Shown here piece by piece: positions 1 through 5,138 of a DNA stretch of 5,138 bases. The notes under the pieces were generated by a model. The model made no database searches. It saw nothing but the letters and a program-made list of their open reading frames with translations, and had not been told where the DNA came from. The position numbers were made by a program, and so were the translations under genes. Source of the stretch: Bacteroidales bacterium UBA1237 (lineage in GTDB: Bacteria > Bacteroidota > Bacteroidia > Bacteroidales > UBA932); assembly GCA_002308935.1 (NCBI GenBank), contig DBWN01000225.1, forward strand, positions 1 to 5,138, read 5' to 3'. Each line of letters opens with the position of its first letter. Positions within the stretch are counted from its first letter, which is position 1.

Positions 1-617
1 CCGATCATATTGTCCATGATCTGGGGGAGTCTTCCCATGTCTACCCATGTGTCCTCATCGTCACCTCCGCCCGGGAGCATGTAGATGACCGGATATTCCT
101 TTTCGGGGGTGTATCCATAAGGGAGATAGACGTTCAGCCTTCTTTTTCCGCCGTATCCGGGGGAATCGTACCACAAGGTGGTGAGGGTCCCTCTTCCACA
201 GTCCGCGTAATCCAGGTTGGCGCTGCCTTCACCCTTGATGAGGAAGGAGTTGTACCACTCTGAGTAGTTGCACACGAGCTTGAGGTTGTGGGGGTCAAGG
301 GTCATCACCCCGTCCACTGAGAAGTAGTAGAAGTAGAAGTCGGGAGAAAGCCCTTCGGCCTTGTATTCCCATACCCCTTCACTGTTCCTGGTCATGGGTA
401 CGCTTCCTCCGACGCCGTATTCGTTGACACCGGGAAGGAAATCTCCGAAAACTTTGACCTCGGAAGCTCCGTCAGCCTTGAGAAGGAACGTGACGTCCCC
501 TCCTTCGACCTTGGGATAATACAGACTGCCCGGGTACTGCCCGAAAGAGGGCAGCGCCAGGGTCAGCGCCAGCGCAAGAAGCGCAGCTTTAACTGTCATG
601 AGGAGCCTGCTGTCCAT
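1..617 (-). CDS. CE1/esterase D-type carbohydrate esterase with N-terminal CBM48-like domain (3' end outside window)
   Basis: The first 205 residues of a secreted esterase. A signal peptide (basic K10, hydrophobic core 11-22, cleavage likely between Gly26 and Gln27 in PSFG/Q) has no lipobox, so the enzyme is probably a soluble periplasmic or secreted protein. Residues about 35-125 form an immunoglobulin-like E-set/CBM48-type domain (VKVFGDFLPG at 54-63, GVWEYKAEGL at 81-90, YFYYFSVDGV at 95-104, DPHN at 108-111). The alpha/beta-hydrolase fold starts near 155 with RRLNVYLPYGYTPEKEYPVI and MLPGGGDDEDTW, then GRLPQIMDNMI, typical of XynZ-type feruloyl or acetyl-xylan esterases. The catalytic Ser, Asp and His lie beyond the window. 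The start may be 617, one base after the upstream stop, or Met7 at 599, which gives a more compact signal peptide. It is probably translated together with the carboxylesterase. Feruloyl versus acetyl specificity cannot be told from this part. Confidence 0.9.
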   Translation of the reverse strand, partial: MDSRLLMTVKAALLALALTLALPSFGQYPGSLYYPKVEGGDVTFLLKADGASEVKVFGDFLPGVNEYGVGGSVPMTRNSEGVWEYKAEGLSPDFYFYYFSVDGVMTLDPHNLKLVCNYSEWYNSFLIKGEGSANLDYADCGRGTLTTLWYDSPGYGGKRRLNVYLPYGYTPEKEYPVIYMLPGGGDDEDTWVDMGRLPQIMDNMI

Positions 618-618
618 T

Positions 619-2055
619 TTAGAACGGGAAACGTCCGAGAGGTTCAGCCTGGATGCGGTCACCCATAGCGGAAGCGTCCTTGTCGTTATCGTCGAGCTTG
701 AACACCATATACTTGGGGTTCTCTCTGGTGAAAGGAGTCCAGGTGTTCTCTCCGGGTGCGTTGGGGTTTCCGTACTTGACGAAGTTGGTCCAACGGGTGA
801 TCATGTTCTCTGCGAGGTCATAGTCGCCCGGAGTGAAGGGACGCCAGCAGAAACGGAGGCTCTTGAACATGTACCACAGTTCTGAAGAATGGAAAGCTCC
901 CTGGAGCACGCCCTCGCGGCCGTCAGTGGGAAGCCTTCTTGCGAACTGGTAGGCGTAAGCGGCCTTTCCGGCATCCTCGCGGAGGTTGCAGAAGAGGTCT
1001 ATTCCGTTAGCGAGCATTCCCATGTCATCGAGGGTGGAACCCATCATGTAAGGGACATCGGAAATCCTTCCGCCTCTTGCGGCCTCGTTGAATGTCTCGG
1101 GATAAGCGTATCCGTCAACCACGGGAGAGCTTCCTACGCGGAGGAACTGTCCTGTCTCATTCCTGTAGCGTGTGCCCAGGTTGAAAATGTCGTCGGTGGA
1201 AGCCGCGCGCATCTTCTCGAGAGTGTCATAACCGGCCCAGTCCATGATCTGTTTGCCGGCTTCCTCGCTTGCTGCAAGGGGAGCTCCGCCGAGTGCGGGT
1301 GCGTTGGTCACACCGCCGCCGCTCTGGATGATCGCTCCACTGATCAGGTCTTTGGAGAGGGGAGAAGTGATGAGAGTCTGAACGCTCATGGCTCCTGCGC
1401 TCTGTCCGAAGATCGTGACCTTGTCGGGATCACCGCCGAAAGCTGCGATGTTGTTCTTCACCCATTTGAGAGCGGCGATCTGGTCCAGCATTCCGTAGTT
1501 TCCGGAAACGTGGTGAGGGCTCTCGGCTGAAAGTGCGGGATGAGTGAAGAACCCGAAGATTCCGAGGCGGTAGTTGAAGGTGACGAGCACGACGCCGTGC
1601 TTGGCCCACTCCTCACCGTCCATCTCAGGCTCGAATCCCCAACCTGCGGTATATCCGCCACCGTGGATCCAGAGCGCTACCGGAAGCTTCTTTGAGCTCT
1701 TGCCGGCTGCGGGGGTCCATACGTTGAGGTAAAGGCAGTCCTCGCTGAACTCGGGGTCTCCGTCGAAGAAGAACTCAGGCGTGTATCCGCCACCTGAATG
1801 CTTTGTCTGGACAGCGGGATGGCCGAAAGTATCGGCAGTGAGAACGCCTTCCCAAGGCACTACGGGCTGGGGCTCTTTCCAGCGCAGGTCACCTACCGGA
1901 GGTGCGGCGAAAGGAATTCCCTTGTAAACCATGACTCCGGGAGTGGATGATTCCACACCCTGGACTTTTCCGCCTTCGATTTCGAGGACGGGATTCTTCT
2001 GTGCGCAGGAGACTGCAAGAGCGGCTGCTGCAAGTGCGATGAGGATCTTCTTCAT
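619..2055 (-). CDS. Type-B carboxylesterase (COesterase family), predicted lipoprotein
   Basis: Complete 478-residue alpha/beta-hydrolase of the carboxylesterase type B family (PnbA/cholinesterase relatives), which hydrolyses carboxylic esters. MKKILIALAAAALAVSC is a lipoprotein signal (lipobox AVSC, Cys17), so the enzyme is probably membrane-anchored, facing the periplasm or the surface. Visible motifs: YKGIPFAAPPVGDLRW (44-59), SEDCLYLNVW (104-113), the oxyanion-hole HGGG (131-134), the nucleophile elbow GQSAG with Ser219, GSTLDDMG (339-346) with probable acid Asp344, and GAFHSSELWYMF (386-397) with catalytic His389. The elbow has Gln where GESAG is usual, and the acid is Asp rather than Glu. 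Only 45 residues separate acid and His, against about 90 in B. subtilis PnbA, so a helical lid segment is missing, as I recall for some Firmicutes and Bacteroidota relatives. The start follows an A-rich leader without Shine-Dalgarno. Natural substrate is unknown; its place in the PUL suggests deacylation of a glycan. Confidence 0.95.
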   Translation of the reverse strand: MKKILIALAAAALAVSCAQKNPVLEIEGGKVQGVESSTPGVMVYKGIPFAAPPVGDLRWKEPQPVVPWEGVLTADTFGHPAVQTKHSGGGYTPEFFFDGDPEFSEDCLYLNVWTPAAGKSSKKLPVALWIHGGGYTAGWGFEPEMDGEEWAKHGVVLVTFNYRLGIFGFFTHPALSAESPHHVSGNYGMLDQIAALKWVKNNIAAFGGDPDKVTIFGQSAGAMSVQTLITSPLSKDLISGAIIQSGGGVTNAPALGGAPLAASEEAGKQIMDWAGYDTLEKMRAASTDDIFNLGTRYRNETGQFLRVGSSPVVDGYAYPETFNEAARGGRISDVPYMMGSTLDDMGMLANGIDLFCNLREDAGKAAYAYQFARRLPTDGREGVLQGAFHSSELWYMFKSLRFCWRPFTPGDYDLAENMITRWTNFVKYGNPNAPGENTWTPFTRENPKYMVFKLDDNDKDASAMGDRIQAEPLGRFPF

Positions 2056-2085
2056 GTTTCAGATTCGGTTTATTGTTTCTGTTTC

Positions 2086-2119
2086 AAAATGGGGTGGCAA
2101 CCCGAGGATCGCCACCCCA
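2086..2119 (-). terminator. GC-rich intercistronic hairpin, possible attenuator or mRNA-processing element
   Basis: An inverted repeat sits in the 81-base gap between the susD-like and carboxylesterase genes. The arm TGGGGTGGC (2119-2111, minus strand) pairs perfectly with GCCACCCCA (2098-2090), a 9-bp stem with 7 G-C pairs around a 12-base loop. Four T residues follow the stem in the direction of transcription (2089-2086), then G. The strong stem with a short U-tract suits a weak or leaky intrinsic terminator. It could equally protect the upstream susCD message from 3' exonucleases. The likely effect, by inference, is lower expression of the esterases than of the transporter genes. Pairing is seen directly; function is not shown. 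Confidence 0.5.
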
Positions 2120-2146
2120 AAGATAATAGTTTTTAATTATTTCCAA
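2118..2146 (-). promoter_or_regulatory. Possible Bacteroidota-type promoter upstream of the carboxylesterase
   Basis: The minus strand reads TATCTTTG at 2125-2118, an exact match to the Bacteroides -7 consensus TAnnTTTG. A TTG lies 18 bases upstream (2146-2144), close to the usual -33 spacing, and the spacer is AT-rich. The TTG falls inside the last codons of the susD-like gene. If used, transcription would begin just inside the 5' arm of the hairpin, leaving the stem wholly or partly at the start of the esterase mRNA. The motif is short and can arise by chance in AT-rich gaps, so this is only a candidate. Confidence 0.25.
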
Positions 2147-3993
2147 CCATCATTCTGATACAGGCCGTCAGAACCGGTATTGAGGTCGATGTAAACCTGA
2201 GGGATGGGGAAGAGATTGAATTCGATGTTTCCGGTGAACTCAGCCCAACGGCGGATGTCAGGATAAACCTGGGCACCGGGCCTTGCTGAATACATTCCGT
2301 AGTTGTAAAGACGAGGTTTCCACTCTTCGGGTTTCATCCTCAGGAAGGTAGCCCAACGGAACTCTTCGTAAAGAAGCTCACGGCCCCTCTCGTCGAGGAT
2401 GGTGTCGATGGTGATAGAGCTGAAAGGCTTGGCGTTGGAACGCTCACGGACAGCGTTGAGAGCTGCGGCTGCGCCTGCTGCGTCACCACTGCGGAGCTTG
2501 GCCTCTGCGAGGAGGAAGTAAGCCTCAGCGGAACGTGCTGCATACTTGGAACGGTAGAAGTTGATGAATGTTCCGATCCAGCTCATACCAGGATCATTGG
2601 GGTCGTAGTCCCAAGCGTCGAAAGGAGTCTCCTTGTACCAGATAGGGAAGTAGATACCGGCAAGCTCAGGAGTGGAGTGGTCGATGTGCTTCCAACCGAC
2701 TTTCTGCTCATACAGAGGGTGCTTGTCATCGCAGCAGAGGTACTCGGTCTTCACGGTGACGTCCTCGATGTAGCGGAGGTCAGCGGTGGTTCCGTTGTTG
2801 TGCTCTGCGTCCCACATCGTGTAAGAAGCATACCAGGTAGGGGTACTCTGTGCCCAACCGGTACCACCATGGCTTGCAGGGCTCATCTTGCCACCGTATT
2901 TGGCGGAGAATGCCTTCCAAGGACCGGATGCAGCACCGTCGGCTACATACTCGGGAGCCCAGTTGTAGTCCTGAAGAGCGGGGGTGAAACCGAGGGTGTT
3001 GCAACGGCGTCCGCCGGGAGTAGGATTCCAGAAGTCACCACCGTTGGCTGCGAAAGTGTTGTAATCAGGAGCTGATACCATGACCCAAATTGCCTCGGTG
3101 TTGGCAGGGCTGATGATGTTCTGGGCGACGAAGAGGTCGGACATCACATTGCCGTCGGGATCAGCGTTGGGGATACCGTAATTGGATCCTGTCGCGCTGG
3201 GAAGACGGACACCGAAACGGTTGGTCATCAGAGGATGATGATTGACGACTTCCTGAGCGTATTTTGCTGCTTCAGAGTAGTCGGACTTGTTGTCACCGTT
3301 CTCGACTCCGCGGGCGAGGAGAGCTTCAGCGAGGTACATTCCGGCAGCGCCCTTTCCGGCACGGCCGTATTCACTCTTCACATCCCAAGGGAGACCGTTG
3401 TAAGCAGCAGTGAGGTCCTCAATGGCTGCGTCGTAAGTCTCCTTTCGGGTAGCGCGGTCATAAGCGTAGTTAGGGGTCTCGGTGTATTCGAGTACCATAG
3501 GGACTCCACCGAAGAGTTCTCCGAGGCGGAGGTAAGAAAGTCCGCGGAGGAACTTGGCTTCAGCCCCGATGCGTGCCTTCTCGGCATCGCTGGGCCACTC
3601 AACCTCGTCAAGTTTGGAGAGTGCGAGGTTTCCGTAGGAGATGACCTTGTAGAACTTGTCCCAAAGGCTCTGAGGGAGACCTGAAGTAGCTGACCAGGCA
3701 GCGGTGAAGTTGCTCATGTGAGAACCTGCGCCAAGCTGGAACTTGTTGTCGGTCATGTCAGTACCTGTGGAAGTGTTGTATGCGAGACCCTGGCCCATTG
3801 CACCGGGGAAGTAGAGCTCTTCGAATTCGAAGTAACCGGTGAGAAGGGTGTTGAGCACCTGCTCGCTGGTGTTGTATGCATTGGCGACGGTGAGCTTGTC
3901 CTTAGGTTTCTCGGTAAGGAATTCCTTGTCAGAAACGCAGGAGACGGCGGCTACACAAGCCATGAAGGCAGCGATTATTCTATATGCTTTCAT
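2137..3993 (-). CDS. SusD/RagB-family surface glycan-binding lipoprotein
   Basis: Complete 618-residue SusD-like protein, the lid of the SusCD transporter that binds glycan at the cell surface. The N-terminus is a lipoprotein signal: MKAYR, a hydrophobic stretch, then the lipobox AVSC with acylated Cys19. SDKE follows, an acidic tract resembling Bacteroidota surface-export signals. Family signs: FLRGLSYLRLGELFGGVPMV at 148-167 (the N-terminal TPR-like helices), AEAYFLLAEAKLRSGD at 489-504, LNAVRERSN at 512-520, ILDERGRELLYEEFRW at 532-547, and FPIPQVYIDLN near the end. It is somewhat longer than B. thetaiotaomicron SusD (551 residues). The extra length probably lies in the Trp/Tyr/Asp-rich central region (about 310-475), which could hold glycan-contact loops. 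It also contains a vicinal Cys pair at 420-421. The start is set by the signal peptide; its 29-base leader is AT-rich with no Shine-Dalgarno, as is normal in this phylum. It is probably co-transcribed with the susC-like gene. Confidence 0.97.
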   Translation of the reverse strand: MKAYRIIAAFMACVAAVSCVSDKEFLTEKPKDKLTVANAYNTSEQVLNTLLTGYFEFEELYFPGAMGQGLAYNTSTGTDMTDNKFQLGAGSHMSNFTAAWSATSGLPQSLWDKFYKVISYGNLALSKLDEVEWPSDAEKARIGAEAKFLRGLSYLRLGELFGGVPMVLEYTETPNYAYDRATRKETYDAAIEDLTAAYNGLPWDVKSEYGRAGKGAAGMYLAEALLARGVENGDNKSDYSEAAKYAQEVVNHHPLMTNRFGVRLPSATGSNYGIPNADPDGNVMSDLFVAQNIISPANTEAIWVMVSAPDYNTFAANGGDFWNPTPGGRRCNTLGFTPALQDYNWAPEYVADGAASGPWKAFSAKYGGKMSPASHGGTGWAQSTPTWYASYTMWDAEHNNGTTADLRYIEDVTVKTEYLCCDDKHPLYEQKVGWKHIDHSTPELAGIYFPIWYKETPFDAWDYDPNDPGMSWIGTFINFYRSKYAARSAEAYFLLAEAKLRSGDAAGAAAALNAVRERSNAKPFSSITIDTILDERGRELLYEEFRWATFLRMKPEEWKPRLYNYGMYSARPGAQVYPDIRRWAEFTGNIEFNLFPIPQVYIDLNTGSDGLYQNDGWK

Positions 3994-4022
3994 ATCTGAT
4001 GCTATCTAATTGATTATCGGAA

Positions 4023-5138
4023 CTAGAGTGTGACATTGAGACCCACGGTGAATGAACGAGGGATACCGATACCGGCACCGCTGCGGCTTTCAGGGTCACT
4101 CATCTTCCAACCGGGTGCGATGTAGAAGAGGTTCCTGCCGGAGAGGGTGAGACGTGCGGTCTTCACACCGATCTTGCTGGCGACCTTGCTGAGGTTGTAA
4201 GAGAGGGAGAGGTCCTGCAGACGGACGTGTCCGTAAGGGTTGTAGACAGCGTACTTGCTCTCGCTCACGTTAGGAGCAGGGTAAGTGTTGTTAGGCTGCT
4301 GCTTTGTCCAGAACGGGATGTCGTATGCTGTACAAGCTGCTGTAGTGTTGAATGTCACATAAGCGAAGGTGTTGTCGGCGAGGCCGTACTTGTTTCCGCT
4401 GAAGATGCCCTGGAAGAGCATATAGAGCTGCCAGTTGCGCCACCTGAGAGTGTTTGCCCAAGAAAGGCGGAAGTTCTCATCGCGGTAACCGAGGATCTGA
4501 CGGTCGTCAGGTGAAGGGTTGTCGGTGTCCTGTCCGTCGATGGTCTTGAAGATAGGACGTCCGGCGTTGGTTCCTTCCTGGAAGATTCCTTCAGTCTTGT
4601 AACCGAAGATTGTGTTGATAGGCTTTCCGATGAAGAGGCTCTTCGTGAGGTCATCCTGGCCGTCTCCGTAGAGCTCGACGATCTTGTTGCGGTTGAGGGT
4701 GAACACGAAGTCGGAGGTCCAAGTGAAGTCGTTCTTCTTGATGTTCACGGTATTGAGGTTGAACTCGACACCCTTGTTGTCAACGCGGCCCATGGTAGCC
4801 TTCTGAGAAGTGATACCGGCTGTCATGACAGGGATGTTACGGTCGAAGATCTGGTCGGTAGTCTTGGAGATGTAAGCGTTCAGATCCATGTGGATGCGAC
4901 CCTTGAAGAGGTCAGCCTCGAAACCGCCGTTCCAAGAAGTGGTGGTCTGCCAAGCGAGGGTAGGGTTACCGAGGGTTGCGAGCCTCTGGCCCCAGTGTGT
5001 GGTTCCGCCATAGTAGTTGGGAATTTGGCCGCCCTTAGCGACTGCGATTGTGGAGAGAGTTCCGTAAGGAGAAAGGGTCTGTGCACCGTTCTTACCCCAA
5101 GAGAGTTTGAGCTTGAGGAAGTCGAGCCACTTGATGCC
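4023..5138 (-). CDS. SusC-like TonB-dependent outer-membrane transporter, C-terminal part (5' end outside window)
   Basis: This is the C-terminal 371 residues of a SusC/RagA-family TonB-dependent transporter, the outer-membrane barrel that imports oligosaccharides delivered by its SusD partner. The frame is open from the window edge at 5138 to a TAG at 4025-4023, so the Met codon at 4889 is internal, not a start. Family signs by fragment residue: KLKLSWGKNG at 10-19, LGNPTLAWQ at 56-64, DNKGVEFNLN at 120-129, IGKPINTIFGYKTEGIFQ at 171-188, an Asp-rich stretch ending DDRQILG (about 204-217), HVRLQDLSLSYNLS at 304-317 and LSGRNLF at 332-338. The chain ends SFTVGLNVTL, an alternating outer-membrane beta-signal, with Leu where Phe is common. 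Full SusC proteins have about 1000 residues, so the plug and the TonB box lie outside the window. The susD-like gene follows after 29 bases, the usual susC-susD order. The family call is firm; the substrate is unknown. Confidence 0.97.
   Translation of the reverse strand, partial: GIKWLDFLKLKLSWGKNGAQTLSPYGTLSTIAVAKGGQIPNYYGGTTHWGQRLATLGNPTLAWQTTTSWNGGFEADLFKGRIHMDLNAYISKTTDQIFDRNIPVMTAGITSQKATMGRVDNKGVEFNLNTVNIKKNDFTWTSDFVFTLNRNKIVELYGDGQDDLTKSLFIGKPINTIFGYKTEGIFQEGTNAGRPIFKTIDGQDTDNPSPDDRQILGYRDENFRLSWANTLRWRNWQLYMLFQGIFSGNKYGLADNTFAYVTFNTTAACTAYDIPFWTKQQPNNTYPAPNVSESKYAVYNPYGHVRLQDLSLSYNLSKVASKIGVKTARLTLSGRNLFYIAPGWKMSDPESRSGAGIGIPRSFTVGLNVTL

Noticed and set aside
598..885. A plus-strand open frame starting near the junction of the two esterase genes
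   Set aside because: It overlaps the conserved C-terminus of the carboxylesterase on the other strand and has no recognisable signal or domain.
889..1530. A 213-codon open frame on the plus strand opposite the carboxylesterase
   Set aside because: It lies wholly antisense to a firmly identified enzyme gene. Its translation shows no recognisable motif and reads as a mirror of the opposite strand's G/C-biased codons.
3235..3684. A 149-codon plus-strand open frame opposite the susD-like gene, with similar ones at 2677-3075 and 3718-3999
   Set aside because: All are antisense to SusD coding sequence whose family motifs continue without a break, and none has motifs of its own.
4005..4014. TAATTGATTA imperfect palindrome in the susC-susD gap
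   Set aside because: Arms of only four A/T bases in an AT-rich 29-base spacer are expected by chance, and no regulator is implied.
4023..4889. Met codon at 4889 as the start of a separate 288-residue protein
   Set aside because: The same frame stays open to the window edge at 5138 and the added 83 residues are typical SusC sequence, so this is an internal Met.
1..5138. Search for tRNA/rRNA genes, CRISPR arrays, insertion sequences or attachment sites
   Set aside because: The window is almost entirely filled by four same-strand genes; I saw no spaced direct repeats, terminal inverted repeats, transposase motifs or structured RNA signatures.

Overview
The window reads as part of a polysaccharide utilization locus (PUL) of a Bacteroidota bacterium, most likely of the order Bacteroidales. 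The evidence is a SusC-like TonB-dependent transporter followed directly by a SusD-like surface glycan-binding lipoprotein, Bacteroidota-type lipoprotein signals, and no Shine-Dalgarno sequences before the starts. Codon third positions are rich in G and C for this phylum. That would suit an Alistipes-like or other higher-GC gut or rumen Bacteroidales lineage, but the genus cannot be fixed from sequence reading alone.

All genes lie on the minus strand, so transcription runs from high to low coordinates. In that order they are: the C-terminal third of a SusC-like porin (5138 to 4023, entering from outside the window); a complete SusD-like lipoprotein (3993 to 2137) after a 29-base gap; an 81-base intergenic region with a GC-rich hairpin and a weak promoter-like motif; a complete type-B carboxylesterase lipoprotein (2055 to 619); and, one base after its stop, the N-terminal part of a secreted CE1/esterase D-type enzyme with an N-terminal CBM48-like domain (617 to 1, running off the window). 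Almost every base is coding, and no stretch over 300 bases lacks a gene.

Inferred joint role: SusD and SusC capture and import an oligosaccharide across the outer membrane, and the two esterases remove ester decorations such as acetyl, feruloyl or similar acyl groups. The CE1 family with an N-terminal CBM48-like module is best known from xylan and feruloylated arabinoxylan loci, which makes an esterified hemicellulose the leading substrate guess. No glycoside hydrolase or regulator is visible here, so the substrate is not proven.

I found no RNA gene, CRISPR array, mobile element or clearly new system. The items most worth a second look are the intercistronic hairpin and promoter-like motif, the pairing of two unrelated esterases predicted to sit in different places, and some active-site sequence variants.
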